Shown in pieces: positions 37,577-51,843 of a stretch of DNA of 64,000 nucleotides (position 1 is the stretch's first letter; each line of letters starts with the position of its first letter). The notes under the pieces were generated by a model that was given only the letters and a program-made list of their open reading frames with translations, was not told the DNA's origin and ran no database searches. The translations under genes were made by a program, and so were the position numbers. The stretch is from Struthio camelus (lineage: Eukaryota; Chordata; Aves; Struthioniformes; Struthionidae), in contig NC_090942.1 in NCBI RefSeq assembly GCF_040807025.1, forward strand, positions 80,333,987-80,397,986, given 5' to 3'.

Positions 37577-38964
37577 CTGAAGAAAGGTAGTGTCATCTTT
37601 GGTATACAGAGTATACATATGCATGTTCCTGTAGCAAAATAAGCACCCTCTGAGTATTGGACTGAATTGTCTTCCTAGCTTAAGCTATAAGATGGCACAT
37701 TCAGTAACTTGCTTTCTATTTTCCAGCATTTGTGGTAAGCTTAGCATAGTCTGAGTTGTGTACTTTCTTAGCTATAGGCGGGAAGGAAAGGTGAATTTGA
37801 TCTTTTTACCTTGTTTCTTCTTCCGTAACAGTAAAGTTTGCCTGTTATTCTGATTTTGCCAGGTCTTTCTTTTGCTTCCTTCTTTTTGTTGTTTTGTTTG
37901 TTTTTTTGTTTGTTTGGACCTATATATCAGTTTTGTTCTATTAGCATCCAAGGTCATATGTTTTTATCTTAGAACTGTTCCAAATGGAATTAAGAAGGTG
38001 TGAAGTATGAATGGCAAATAAAGGCCACATTTGGGTCAAAATTCATCATTGCAGATATCTATCACTTCACTACCAATGCTGCCTTGTTACTGGAATCCAT
38101 TGGGAGGCCAGGGAGCATATTTCCTCCTAATCTAAATAAATCTGCTTTCTCTTAGCAACATTTTGTTAACAGATGTAGCCCAGAGACTGAACTTTGTGTA
38201 TTGCAATTGGGATGTTTCAGCTAAATTCAATAAATGTTAACAGCAGTTAACTGATTGCACAAAAAATATATCCCAAAATTGAGAGGAAATAAAGTTACTA
38301 TTTATGGTTCTTTTTTTTTTTTTCTTTTGAACCCAAGCATCTTGGACTTGTTGATATTCTAAAAGAGAAAATGATGCCATTCAACTTCAATTTTAAATAT
38401 TCAGATTCAGAGTTCTTTCTAAAGCTTGTTTTACATAGTTGTGAAAAAGGCAGTGCATCTATCTGAAAGCAGAAGTCATCATCAAATAGCCTTGTGTGAT
38501 TATTTTTCTGAAATTGTTGGACTTTAAAAAACATTAAATAAACAGTTTGAAAAAGTTGAAAATTGAGGTTAAAATTGCTCCAGGCTGATGTAAATTATAT
38601 ATCCAGCACTTGCTCACTTACCCTGTTTTCATTGACCTTGACAGCAATTACAGAGGTCATATTTCTCTATGGGGGACTGGAGTTGGAACAATTTATCGGC
38701 TATACTAGAAACAAAGAAACTTTACTTGTACACACACAACTAGGAGTCTTCTTTTTTCATTTTTTTAAAGTAAAACTTTGTGAGCCTTGCAAATAAAATG
38801 TGTCCGTATATACCAGTCTTGCCAAGTCCCATGAAAGAAAACACCCAATACAGGATGTATATTTTTTCGTCTCTCTGTCTCTCTTTTTTTTTTTTTTTTT
38901 TTAAACTCCATGAACATCAATCTTATTGAAGATTGCCAGTTTTACTCTGGTACAGATTACTGAC

Positions 38965-39001
<37 letters not shown>

Positions 39002-42000
39002 TTGGAGAGCAGGTATTGAGAACAATGTTGTCATGTATGTCGTGCGCTACTCTTTAGCGTGGTGCAGGAGGTGAATGGCCAGATAGGTAACTGGTCCTAC
39101 TGAAGAATGGAGAGAAGGTATTCCTAGGACAACAACAACACTTGAGTATTTAAGAGCTGCTTTTAGACAAATATAATAGTTGTAATTCAGTAAACATTTC
39201 TTTAATGTGATATCATGAATAGTTATATATGGTAAAGGCACTGTAGGACCAACTAGTTTTATGTTTTTGTATTTTTAACTGTATATAAGATTTGTGGTGT
39301 TAAACATGCATTTTGTTATTTTAAATCAATGTGTATCTAAAGCAGAGTTACCACCTGCAACCCCAGTCAGTAATTAAACAGGCCATGTAAATTACCTTTT
39401 ATTAAGTTTGGGCACCATCTTTCAGTACTATTCTTTTGATCATATTGATTCTTTTTTTCCCTGTTTCTCTTCCACTGTCCCTATTTCAAATTTTAATTGA
39501 AATAACTTATTTTATTCGGTCCTTTTTACACAAAAAATATTTTGTAATGGAAAGAAATTATAGCATAGATTATAGCATATATAGAGGCAAAGGCCTCTTC
39601 CAACTCATTTTTGTGGAAGAATACTATTGTACTGTTTTGAATGCTGATACTGTTGCATTATTTTGAATGCTGAGGTGAGAAGTTTCCGTCAATCAGGTGA
39701 AAACAAGTAGAATCTTACTCTGATTATAACAGGAGGGAAGGTGTCTCCATTGCCAAAGGGGAATAGCCACCCAGTATAGTTTCCATAGCAGCAAGTTGAA
39801 CCAGTAATGACCCCCCCCACCCCCCAGTGTAGTATGTCTGATTGTAGAAGGTGAAATTTAGAATGCATGAAGAGGACTTCCTCTCCCTTCCAGTAGGGCC
39901 TTTGTGTGATTTCTTTCTTGAGTAACGTTCAGACTTTAATTTTCAAATGGGTTGAAAGTTATAGGCAGTTCTCTCACTCACTCTCACTGAAGACATTTTT
40001 GAATAGTGTATCAGAAGAGTTTTAACTAGTATTGAACATCTTGCAGTCCTCTGCACTGAACACACTTTCCCCTTGAGGATTTAAAATTTTTCAGCAATTT
40101 CTTTGCCCTTTTTTTTTTTTTTAATAAAGCAATGAATAACAGAAATGAAGATCTTTTATTTTTGGAGAGTGTGTCTTTATCACTTATAGTTCAGATAAGG
40201 AAGAGCCTAATGCATTCAGGATATGCGTTTTTTGGTTCTTTTTTTAAATAGCCATTTTCTGCTCAGAGATGGTAATCTGTAGGAAGTACAGGAGATCAAC
40301 AGTTAATGCCTGTATTTATATGATTCGGATTCTTTCTTCTGAGATTCTTCATGAAGACACCAATTCTGATGATTAGTTTCAGAGAGATACCTGATGAGAG
40401 CAAGGGTTCTGAGCTACCAGCTCTGTGAGTGTGAGGTTTTTCACAGAATTTTAAACAGTTTATGTGGCACTGCCAACTTGGAATGGATTTCTGCAGGTAC
40501 CCTGGAGACAGGAGGATCCTTGTTCCATTATCTTCCCCATGGTTCATTTACGATATATAAATGTTTTAATATGTCAAGGAGTATCAGATGGATATCAGAA
40601 GTTTTTTGATATTGAAAAGTAATTTTGGTTGTCAGGTTAACGTGTAATAGCTAGTAACTTTTTGTTTTTAACTTCAGGTATGTTGGCCTGCCTAGGAAAT
40701 AACATCTCTTTTATTTAATTGACAAGAACTGATATGTAAGCTAGTACTTTCTAATTAACTTTGTGCTAGAGAATGAATGCAGCTGACAATGAGGGATTCT
40801 CCGAGAACTTTAGGATAGTAAAAATTTGCTCCACAACTCTTGTTCTGTATCATGTAGTATCCAAAAGAGATCGTTTAAAGCCTGCTGCATTTTGGTATTT
40901 TACGCTGAACTTATTATCCTGTACATATTCCAGCAGTTTGTACAAAGTTAATACAGTATGTGCATTTTTTATGACTTAGAATAGTATAAATGTTTACCTA
41001 GGGTTTCATTCAGATACAGTATCATTTTAGTGTGAAATGTTAAGCTGTTACTCAAGACCAATATTTAAGAATTGGGTTTAGATATTTAATTTTACAAGAT
41101 ACATAGCTCTACTAAATATAGCAATATTCCTTCAGTATATATTTTTCAGCTCCAAAATGAGTGCAAAATCATTGTCCCTTGGAAGAAAAAGTACCATCTT
41201 CTTGGGGAATAGGCTTTCTCACAGAACTCTTCATAAGTTACAACTGTGTGTTTTTTGACAACTCCAGCTTGTCTTTTGTAAACAAAACATTTCTTTTTAG
41301 GGCTTGAATTCAGTAAAACGTTAAAACTTTTGAGTGTTCACTGAACATTGACATCTTATGTGTTCACCCTATACACTAAATTTAAATAATCTTCCATTAT
41401 TTTAAAATATTAGTAGAGTGTTGTTTAAGTTTCCAGATGTAGTAAGTATGAGGCCCAAGTTAGAAATAAACAGTTGCCAAAGCATTCAGTAGCAGAGGAA
41501 GGAAGCAAGCTGTCTATAGCAAATTGGTTTTGTCACTGTCATAAGCAGATTGCCCAGTCCCTAAATGTTGTCTTTTGTTCTACTCCATTGACTGTGAACA
41601 ACTCTAACTTCAGTTCTTAAGATTTATTGCCAAAGATAAATTTTGTGGCAATAGCCTTTTGATCTCCTAGATCAAGATTGAATTGTAATGCACACCAGAC
41701 TGTTTCAGCTTTTGAGTTTTCAGCTTCGGAGCTATTTTTTCTTTTTACATAACTATTACCAGTGTGTCTTTATTTAAAAATACTTTAAATTTTGTTTAGT
41801 TTTCTCTTATCTTCAGTAGACTTCAGATATGTTTTTGTATTAACCGATTGTTCATTGAACGTTTACTATTAATTGATAATGCGTAGCAAGAAGTTATATT
41901 TTAGTTTATGCATTCATAAAACTTCAAATGTTAATAGATAGAAAAAAGTGTGTTACAGCTTTGCAAGCATGTTTTCTGTGTTTTATTTGTATGGGATTAT

Positions 42001-45000
42001 TTTCATTTACATGACAGATGGATATATTGGCTAGAAATTCTTTATCAAGTAGTTTACAAAAATATGTGGCAATGTACAGTGCCAGGATGATAGATAGTGT
42101 TAGGCATAATGCTTATGACAGTACATTTCAATCTTACACAGACTTAATTCTTCTCTTCATACTTCACTGTTGAACTGGATAAGCCTTCGTAAGGGCTGCA
42201 AGCTTTTTGCCCTTTCTGTCGTTGGACAAACAAAATGATAAAATAGCACACGAGCAGGGTGATTAATAGCATGGCATGGAAGGCATCTTTGTTTTCATAC
42301 ATTGCAAATGTGGACGCTGGTGGAATTTATTCTTTTTGTTTCTATTTCTTACGCCTTGCAGTAGGCCTGGTCAGGTGCCTGACTCAAATCCCCATCTGGA
42401 GCACAAGCAAGCTGTGTCCAGATTTCACTGTGAATATGTACCATATCCTACTTTCCTATGAGAAAGCCTCCATTTCTTAGTGTTATACCAGTTTTAAAAA
42501 GTGCATATGACATGCCACCACAACTTCTGCTGTAAAGGTAGTTTTCAGTACTTGCCAGACCTGGCAGTCCTGAAGCTCTGCTTCTTACTGGTCAGACATC
42601 CACAATTTACCCAGAGCTTATCAGTAAAATTGGATCGAATGGACTTTCCTGCATCATTTTTTGTCATTACTGGGTTTACTGCTTGTGTTTCAAACTTGCT
42701 ATGACAGATTATAATTTGTATTCAGAAAGATGTATTTAGTTATTTAGAAAGCTAGGATAGAATCTAGACTTCAGATATACAATTTATTACAATTTCATAC
42801 AACTGAGGTAGGAAACGGAAAGGACAAAAAGGCACCTCAAACCGTGTTGGTTTATTTGTAGAGGAAAAGGGGTGTGTAGGAATCCAGTACAAAGTTGAGA
42901 TAAATTTGAGCTGACTGAAGGAAGAGTCTAACATTCAGGCTTACGTTTTCAAAATGTTTTCATGAAATTGATATTTTTGACTTTATTTTGAAATTTGTGA
43001 TTTGTTGTTCTTTTTTTCCTCTGATTATGCATCAGCTTTTGTTGGAATGGCACGGAAATATGTGGCGGATCTCTTTTTTAATGCCCCGTTTAAGGGAGTT
43101 ATTTCTCATGCAGCTTAATATAAACTTTTAACGCAATATAAAAATTGTCTGTCTTGTCATTTCGTTCATTAGCCTTGTAAAGAAGACATAAAACATCTTA
43201 CTATCAAACTATATTTTTCTCAGAACATCTTTAGTCATGTTCTTCCCCTAGTTGATTTTTTCCATGAATATTCCTTTCTAAAATTATGTTTGAACAACAA
43301 ACTAAATTTGATTATCATCCTCATATACGTACAAAGAGGGTTTTTTTTCAGATCCTCTCATATCTGCTTCTTCATTTTTATGCTAGATTAAGAATACAAA
43401 TTATTTTTAATGTTAAGCTAGAATAAAATATACATAAATCAATCAATAAACTGTGTTGTATAAACTGATTAATTTGTCATACTCTTAGTGTTCTTCTAGT
43501 AAGAGCAATAGTAATAAAAATGTGTTTTCCCATATTTGTTTTTATGTAAGTTTTTTTTCAAGAAGTGCTGAGTCTCTTCTTCAAAAAGTCAAATTTTAGA
43601 ATTTAACATCCTCAGACTGGATATAGGCCTTCACTGTGTCTTTGCAGTCATCAAGAGAGACCTGTTTTGTCCGCTGTTCCCTTAGGGATTAAAAAGATAG
43701 TGATAAGATGAAATTATAAAACAAAAGCCCAGGTTCATGTCACATGATTTTAACTGTCTGAAAGTTTGATGTTAGTTCTTCTAAAGTCTGGAGAATGCCA
43801 ACCAAAGCCATCCTGAAATAGGTGCCCTCAATAGGCAGAAGGAATTTGATTCTGGAATGATTGACTACAGAAGGAGGTGGAAAGACTATTTTAGAAGAGG
43901 TGCCTGATTATAAAGAAGTGCTTATATGCCTGCCCTTCTGACTGGTACACGTAACCGAGATAAATCTCACCTTGAATATTTTTAGGTCCAGGATCTAAGT
44001 TTTAATAACCTGTTAATTTCAAAGAAAATGTTTTATTTACATTGTGTCATTTGTAGTCAGTCTTCTCCTATTTTTTTCTTCTTTCTTCTCATCTTTTTCC
44101 TGACCTATTGGTTTATACCTGTGCATTTTCACCAGCGGAAGAAAAAACAGAAATAGAAAATGCAGATTTACTCTGCTTGTATTTGAAATCCACGTATGTA
44201 TGCTTAGAAGATAAAGTAAATGTTTGGACATGTTTCACACATCAAGAGTGCATAGTTTCCTTAGTGATGTAATTCATTTTGGTTGTATGTTCAGCTTAGT
44301 GGTAGGTGTTCAACCTTGAAGCATAGCCATCTCCACTGTATTCAAAACTCTATTGCAAGCCTTAACTTATTTCGTAGTTACGTGCACGTTGTGGTGGTGC
44401 ATTTATACTTTTACAACAATTTATCAGTTGCTGGCTGGTATGAAGAGTTTCTTGAAGTGATTAGATGGTTAAATACTGATTCCCTTGTCAAGAAAAAGTT
44501 ATTCTTATCCCAAAAGAAGACAAAATGTCAAAAGTAAGGTGAGTGCCATCTTGGTACAGAAGTGATGTGGCTAATAGAATTGATACTATACAGCTCCTAT
44601 TACTTGAACTGAGTAAGTGAGGGGGCCTCGAAACCACTAGTTGTGACCCCCTTACTTTATGTTTTGTGTGCTATTTGGGATTTCAGCTTAACTGAGATAT
44701 CAACAAGGGTTTAAAATATGCCACACATCTGTTTGCAATTGCCTAATTTTAATGGTGGATTTCCTGAAGAGTTAAGGTAATATAAAGAATAGTGAGAGGA
44801 TTAAAAGATTGTTGAGCTTTCCAGTTAGACTTCTTTTACTGTGTTTTCTTTCGGATTCATGTGATCACTTGCATTAAGGTCAGCTGTTTCTAAAGTACTC
44901 ACAGGAACAGACTTTTTAAGTTATAGGAGTCTTTTTGATGACTTTAAATGTCAATAATTCACTTGTTTAGCATTAAATAATCAACATATACAAAGATTCT

Positions 45001-45679
45001 CAGGCTAGCCACCTAGCTAGAGCACAGAAATGGATCTGCTTGTATAGCAGCAGAACAAATAATATAACAAATGCATAATCAATTGTATATTGTTTAGCAC
45101 TATAAACTTGAAGAGATGTAGCTAATAGACTGCAGGACTGCTGTTGACTTGATGAACATATCAGGAGTGCTGACACCTAAGAAGCAATAAACTGATGAAT
45201 TGAAGATTATCTGCTTTCTCTCACTCTGTGGTCATTTACTCAGCAACCCAGGCATTACCTGTCTGCTGCTGTGCTGCCTTTCCAAGGTAGGTTTGGTGAT
45301 GGTGGTGGTGGGTTTTTTTGTTTTCTTTTTTTTTTTTTTCGAAGTACAATAGAAAGACTGTTGAGAAAACACTCCTTATGGTCATCTTTCAGGCTATTGA
45401 TTAAGTCTGATTGTAAATTACTGGAAGAGTAGCTATGATTTTGACAGTGTTGCTTGTTGAGGGATTCTCTCTTTTATCTACTGTATGCTATACTGGCAGG
45501 CTCCAACAACTTGGAGAATTTCTTTGTGGCTGATGAGAAAATACTAAATAGTTGAGGGAATAAAGTGTTCATATAGGTAGGACTGCTGTAAATTTACCCT
45601 GCTTTTCCTTTTGTGTATTTTTTCAGATACCTTTTCCAATATTTTTTGCTGGTGTTCCTCCTTTCTCGCCGCGCTGTCC
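37577..45679. other. intron-like DNA
   Basis: Holds T19 (38884-38902), T30 (38968-38997), short C runs near 39812, and general AT-rich sequence. Two weak open segments (minus 44032-44118; plus 44428-44538) are discussed in the findings. No gene is firmly supported. Confidence 0.5.
38884..38997. repeat. two long T tracts (T19 and T30)
   Basis: T19 at 38884-38902 and T30 at 38968-38997, 65 bases apart. The intervening sequence is not a recognisable retroelement. Confidence 0.95.
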
Positions 45680-45778
45680 TCACTCATGCGACCTTCCCCT
45701 TCCTGAGGAGCTTTGTTTTTCAGCACATTCGTAATTGTTTTCTTGTCTCATTCCCGTCTCCGTGGTGGTGCTGTTTTC
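45680..45778 (-). CDS. candidate alternative terminal exon in a CpG-rich patch
   Basis: The interval 45665-45795 carries about ten CpGs, far more than its AT-rich surroundings, so it may be exonic. On the minus strand, after an acceptor-like CTCCGGAACAG, a phase-0 frame of 32 codons runs to a TGA. It starts ENSTTTETGMRQENNY and ends GRGRSHE. It would fit directly after the exon 52332-52487, which also ends in phase 0, as an alternative C-terminus. However, the acceptor has a poor pyrimidine tract, and a second frame (reading GRMSEDSAARKEEHQQKILE before a donor-like AAG|GTATCTG) is also open. The true frame is therefore unclear. A small retrocopy is another option. Confidence 0.25.
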   Translation of the reverse strand, partial: ENSTTTETGMRQENNYECAEKQSSSGRGRSHE

Positions 45779-48700
45779 CTGTTCCGGAGGCCGTTAAACT
45801 CATTCTCTTCTGCAAATTAGCTCCCTATTTTTCCCCCCCTTTTTAATGAACTCCAAGCCATTTGTTCCATCAGGCAGCCATCCACCTGAAACCCACTGCC
45901 ATCTACTCACTGATGGCTAGTAGTGGTAAGAGGGTGGGACCAGGGAGAAGAGCCAGTCTCTTGGGTTTGGTCAAAGGAATTTGTCCAAAAAGTGCAGCTT
46001 CTTTGGAGGAGAATGAATGCGAGAGGGGCCTCCTCTTGTGCTGTGTTTGCTCAGGTGGCCTGTACTTTGACATCGTCCTATCTCACCTGTGAAAAAGGTG
46101 TCATGGGCTGTATTCTTGAGGGACTAGGTAAACACAGATAAAAGAATCCAGCAGTTACATAGCAGAATACTGTAGCCTGTCTTCAGACATGAGTCAATAT
46201 GATAAATGAATGTTCCTAGTTAAATAACGGAGATCTAACCACTCTCTCAAAACGTGTGTTGTTGTATAAACTTGACCAGTAGAAAAGAGCAACTTGCACG
46301 ATAACTTCTTTGCAGTCGTAGTGCTGCAAATAATGTCCAAAAGCAAATCTCAAACCAGACTTACTCCTGGAAAAGTAGTAGCTGATTTTAGGTTAAAAAT
46401 CTAGAAGCCCAACACCACAAAATATTTTAAGGGAAAATTTTGTATAAAGAAGGTTCATAAAATTATACTACAGGATAAATTTAAAAACTTAATGCAAATG
46501 AAATGGTAGACTTAGTTTTAGAAGTGATGTAAAAATGATGCATACTCTTATCACTGGAATTTAAATCATGTATCTACATCAAAGTATTTATGGCAAGAGC
46601 TGTGGTTGCATTGATCGTTCCAGCAAGTGAATTACCTATCTTGCATTGTAACGTTACTAACTTCAAGCACCTGCCCCAACCTAAGCATGAGTGAGGTAAG
46701 AACTAAGTAAATGACATCAATCTCAAAAAGCACTAAGAAGTTCCGGAGTCAGCTTCCTTTACCCTGTAGTAGCATCTTCTGGATGATCAGAATTTTTGAA
46801 ACCTGAGATGCTTGTTTTTAGATGTGAGAATATGACATTATTCATGCAGTTTTGAAAGCCTTGTTCCTGGGGCTCAGAAAGTTCTAGGTAGTTTCATTTT
46901 TGCCACCAGTATTTGACATTAGCCCTTGAAAAGATAATGTTGTGTGTCATTGCCAGTAGGGAGGGTGCAATCTCCTTTTAACAGCGCTTCTCCCTGTTGT
47001 AGAGATACTGCCCTGTTCTAGCCTATTAATGATGTTTTATGTCGGTTTTAACTGCTCTTTAACCTTATTTTGCACTAACTGAATGACTTCCATTAACATC
47101 TTTGAGAGCTTGGTTGAGGGTTTCTTCAGAGGAGTCCTTACAGCATATATTACAGTCCTCAATTAAATGTTTGGAGGAAATAAATTTTCTACCTGGGGTT
47201 TTAGCAAGAGGCTTCCTTGAGCCGTATTTTGATCAACTTACGGAAGTAAGGTGACAAAATTAATGGGAAGGGACCGCAGTGCTAATCTGTAGCAAGGGTC
47301 TGTTTTCCTTAGTAGGATTCCTCTGAGTGTAGAGCCCAGGCTGATGTCACCACGGTACAAGCTGCAGTGCAGAGCTACAGCCTCTCTCCTACCCCATGGA
47401 TTAGGCTAACCATCTATGTTTCGCAGATGGATTTAGGGAGCAGTAAGGACGCATGGTGTTATGGTCATGTGATATATAGGTTTAATTGCAGAGAATAGCT
47501 GGCTGAAAATCCTTTGTGTGTGTCTTAGTAACACCTTCCCCACTGAGAACTGTTTTATACCTCAAAGCAGAGTTTCAGATTTGTTAGTTCTTCTGATTCA
47601 CTCTCTTGTCTCTCTGACTGACTTTGGCTACCAGCAGTTCTTCTTGTTGGGAATATGTGCTGTATGGGGTATTGTGATAAAAGTGCCTTCTTCAAACACA
47701 AAGTATTTCGTAGTACGACAGCAACAGTAGAAAGAAGGAATTAGACAACATAGACTTTGGGTGAATAACATTTTCTCATTAATGATTTGTTCCTATTAGT
47801 AAATAAAGCGTAATTTTTGGAGCATGAGGCTTTTTTGTTAGTGTTTATCCTTATGTTCTTTAGTGATTGCGCTCTTTGCCTCTCCAGGTCAGAGCTAGTT
47901 TTATAGGTTAGCTGGATAGGAAACCAAAACTACTACTTTTGGCACTCTTTAACTCTTAAAGAAGTGGTACATGTTTAGCCATGCTTTTCCTTCCTGCCCA
48001 TTTTTCCAGACAGACTCTGAATTGAACCATCATAGCTGTAGAGAAAATATTCTAATGACCAAGTTAATGCGCAGTATTCCTGAATAACTGCGGAGTGACT
48101 CCAAATCTGCCATACACTCCAAAGAAAAAGAAGTTGAGGATGGAGCTGCAATGTCTGCCATCCTGTCTGCCTCTCTGGTAATAATTTCCTGCTTGCGCTC
48201 GCCCAGTTGCTGTCTACCACCAGCTGTCGTATCTGAGCGGCAGTCTCACAAGTTTTTATGTTCAGTCATACATGCATTTCAGCCAGAATGGGAAATGAGA
48301 GGATCTTGGAGCTTGTTCACAACTGTGAAGCTTCTTGCCTGTCTCTAGAATCGTGGAGTTAGGAAGCCAAATCTCCTTTTTGGTAGTTCGTTTACAGTTC
48401 TTTGATATAAGAGTTGTAGAAAGCTCGGATCAGGATGTCATTAGTGATTCTCCTCCCCCCCGCCCCGCTCCCTCCCTTCCCCCTCACCATGGGATGGTCC
48501 GGACTGGCAGGACTGCAGCTTGTTTTCATATTTAGCTGTAATTATCTTAAATGAGCATTTGCTTAATCAAAGCCTAAGAATAACCAATCACTTAGAACTG
48601 TCTCTGAAACGCTTGGAGTGGGTCTCAGGTGCCTGCACAGAAATCTTTCATGGCCTTTGGTATCTGAGATATCTGCAGAGGGGTGGCAGATGTGACCCCC

Positions 48701-49990
48701 CCAGACTTACAGGAGGTCTGGAAGGACAGTCTTGGGCTTGCTAAAATGGCAATAGACATCTGTATTTAGGCACCTGAGTCACTTCTCTCGTCAATTTGCC
48801 GAGTACATATTCTCCTTTCTGACATATTTAAAAATAACCCACAAATCTTTGCAAACATCTGCAGCACCACCAGAAAAGCTCTTTTAGCCCAGGATATGGC
48901 TCAGTTCTCTGTATCAGTCACACCTCCAATCTCTCCCCCAGCCTAACAAATCCTTTGTGAGTTTGGTAGCCGGATGCCTAGGTCACGCCTTCAGTGCAGT
49001 TGCCATCCATTTTGTATGACACTGTTACCCTCTCTTGCTGTTGTTTGGGAGCTCCTCTTATGAAATGGGTGGTAGCTGTACTGGGAGCTAGATCACGCTC
49101 CCAGCTTTTTCTACTGATCTGGCAGATCTTCTCCGCTAACGTGTTTGGCCGCCAACACAGGGCAGATGGGCATTGGTCTCTCAGGTTTGGCCCACAGGTG
49201 AGCCCTCTCCACTACTGCTGTACAAGATTGCCTCCAGGGCCATCAGGCCCGCCCTCTGGCCTTTCTTCACCCCCCCCCCCCCCGAGTGGCACCTGGGAAC
49301 TGACTGCCCTTTCCATTTGCAGAGGTGTAGAGGGAAATTTGAGTCAGGCAAAGCTTTGGCATGTATCTTCCTCCATCTTTCTTTTACAATGCCCTCACAA
49401 AAATATCAGAGAGGCTTGCAAAATATATACTGAGTCAAGTACTATTTGAACACAAACTAGAACAATAAGCTTTTAATTTGAAAACCTCAAGCCACTGAGA
49501 TCTCCTGGTTGAGACTGAATAAAAACAAATGGTTTGAAAAGAAATCTCCGCTTTCCTCACGTGTCACTGAAGGGCAAATCTTTTGCCTCAGTCTTCTTGT
49601 CCATCCAGCAACACAACCAAGTGTATTTTTTCACGCTGCCTCCTGTTTCACCTGCACTCTGCAGCCTTTACACAGCTGAGCAGGCTGTACAGCTCTCAGA
49701 GGAGGCGCAGGGCATACACTTCCCACCTTGCCCAGAGGTGTCCATCTAACCCACAGTGCAGCACCTGGCACAAAGCAAACAGGCGTTTTCATCCCTGCTG
49801 CCAGCTGCACCCCTCCAGCGGGATATAACATTCAGTAATAGACATGTTGTAAAGCCTGTAACACTGCCCTCACCAGCTGATTTAGAAGCTGAAGTGGTTT
49901 TTTAGCTTATGGTCAGTAGGTAATTCATGTCATCGAATGTAGTGCCCTTTGTTCCTAGCACAAGTCCAGAACTTACTGAGTGTAACACAC

Positions 49991-50341
49991 CTTTAATATT
50001 CTCAAAGAATTCTGTGAGCAGAGAGACTTTGCTCCGTAGGCAGCCCCCAAAGAATAATGTTCCCAGGGCCTCTGCGGTCATCTGACATCTGCCAGAGGCT
50101 CTGTATGAAGACTCTGTGTCTTGGCCTGTCTTGAAATAAGCGGTTGATGAGATCTTGGTAGCTGGACTTGGAGACAAAGGCTTAATAACAGACAAGCAAA
50201 TATGTAGGAAATCTCTCCAACCAGGACTCTCTCCAACCGTATATTCCCTACACGGTGGACTGGGGTAGAAGAGCTCTTTCAGGACAGCATAACTGAAGCT
50301 GGGCATGGACAGCCTGCCCGGTGTTCTCATTTCTGGGTATG
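49991..50341 (-). CDS. weak candidate exon inside a 184-codon minus-strand frame
   Basis: On the minus strand an excellent acceptor (CATTTTTCCTTCCCCCAG) is followed by 351 open bases and a donor-like AAAG|GTGTGT. The segment contains SMPSFSYAVLKELFYPSP and ends SLLTEFFENIK. It would be a symmetrical phase 1-1 exon, which does not fit between the flanking phase-0 exons without an extra exon on each side. A frame of this length is expected about once by chance in 64 kb of both strands. I give it little weight. Confidence 0.2.
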
Positions 50342-51754
50342 CTGGGGGAAGGAAAAATGCTGTAAGACATACATTCAGTGCTAAAGATGAGGGGAGTTGG
50401 AAAAATGATTTCACATCAAACTTCACCGTTATTACGTCTGCCAAAATTGTTGGCATTGTAAAACATGGGCCAAAAAGAAAAAGATGACAATTCTGTGAGT
50501 GATTGCATAGAGTTAATCTGGCCTTACTTTTATTCTCTAGAGACTATTTTCTGCTGCATTCTGGTTGCTCTTGTTAAAGAAAAAGATTTTTTCGTGCTGT
50601 CAGCAGTGTCAGTTTGAAAACTAATCTCCCATTTAATCAACATGTTCTGTGTTCGAGTGCTCTGCTGTTTTAAGAAAAGCTGAAGACACTTCATTTTGTA
50701 GATCACTGACCTTTACCGTACAAGTGAATGGCTTCAGAAGAAGAGAGCAGTACTATCTTTGGGCAGACTAGCTTTGGTCAGGACTATTGCCTGCTCAAAA
50801 ACAGAGCTGCCAACCAGTCTGAGCTCTGCTGATTTGCAGGTGAGGGAAGGAGAGACATGCCCAAACACAGCTGGATATTGTACCTGCTAGAAACAAAATA
50901 AGGTCAGATATGTGCACGTAAAGCTGGCTGATATGGCACATGGAGCTTGCTTTTTTTTTTCTTGTCTGAAGCGCAGGTGTAGGCAGCATCCAGGCAGATT
51001 TATGTTGCCGTACTGGGTTCAGTGTTCAGCTGGCAGTTTTTAGGCAAGAAGACCAAGGATGCTGTTTCCTTAAGAAAAAGGAAATAGTGTGTGGTGTGGG
51101 CATTGCAGGCATGTGTGCACATAAGACAGAGTGCATGCACAGTAACCAAATACTTTGATCAGCTCTCTTCTAATGCAAGAATAAAGCATGCTCTAGTTGC
51201 TGTATTTCTTCCTTGGGGGGTGGTATCTCTTGGGATTTCTCTGTGATGCATGAGATTGCGCTCTGCTAGCATAAGCAGTCCAGTAAATTGGAAAATTGGA
51301 TATCTTGCCTGTGCTGTGATGTTCTTGAAGAGAACTGTGGTTTAAGAGGTGTGATGATATGGGTGGTGTCTGATGAGAACCATAGGAGTAGACATGGGTA
51401 GCTCAAGGTAAAGGTGTGCCCAACTCTGAGGTCATCTGAAAGGTCTTGACAACTAGGTTCATCCTGTAACATCTTCTAAAGCCTGGTCCCAGAATTAGCC
51501 TTGATGGCACAGCTGGTGGAAGCCATTAACATCTATTTCTAAGGCTGAACTAGCATGTGAAGTGCTGGGGGAAAAGCTGGATAAATGGATAAATTAGGGA
51601 TTGGGTCGATGTGCTCAGGCCGCAGAGGTCAGAAATGGTAAGGAGACAATTGGTCTTACAGTGAGAAGAAGCAATGAAAATTTATTGGGGCAGCACTAGC
51701 TATATGTCTTGTCTTAGAGGAGGACTGCTTTTATCAGGACTTACATACAAATAG

Positions 51755-51843
51755 TCACAGAATCACAGAATGGTTGAGGTTGGAAGGGACCTCTGGAGAT
51801 CATCTAGTCCAACCTCCCTGCTCCAGCAGGGTCCTCTAGAGCT
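51755..51843 (-). mobile_element. CR1 LINE 3' end fragment (about 90 bp)
   Basis: The plus strand reads TCACAGAATCACAGAATGG, then GGTTGGAAGGGACCTCTGGA, then GATCATCTAGTCCAACC. This is the complement of the avian CR1 3' terminus with its ATTCTGTG terminal repeats. The copy is strongly 5'-truncated, as most bird CR1 copies are, and lies in minus orientation. It is the best indicator that the host is a bird. It is little diverged, so it is younger than the other two copies. Confidence 0.95.

Noticed and set aside
37695..37738. Micro-exon-like 8-base segment between TTTTCCAG and GTAAGC
   Set aside because: It is too short to be distinguished from chance splice motifs.
44428..44538. Plus-strand segment reading AGWYEEFLEVIRWLNTDSLV followed by a stop and a GTGAGT donor
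   Set aside because: It has a weak acceptor, an internal stop just before the donor, and no partner exon. It is probably chance.
48994..49449. 151-codon plus-strand frame
   Set aside because: It crosses a C14 run that yields poly-Pro and lies in a GC-richer block. It has no acceptor, donor or recognisable domain.
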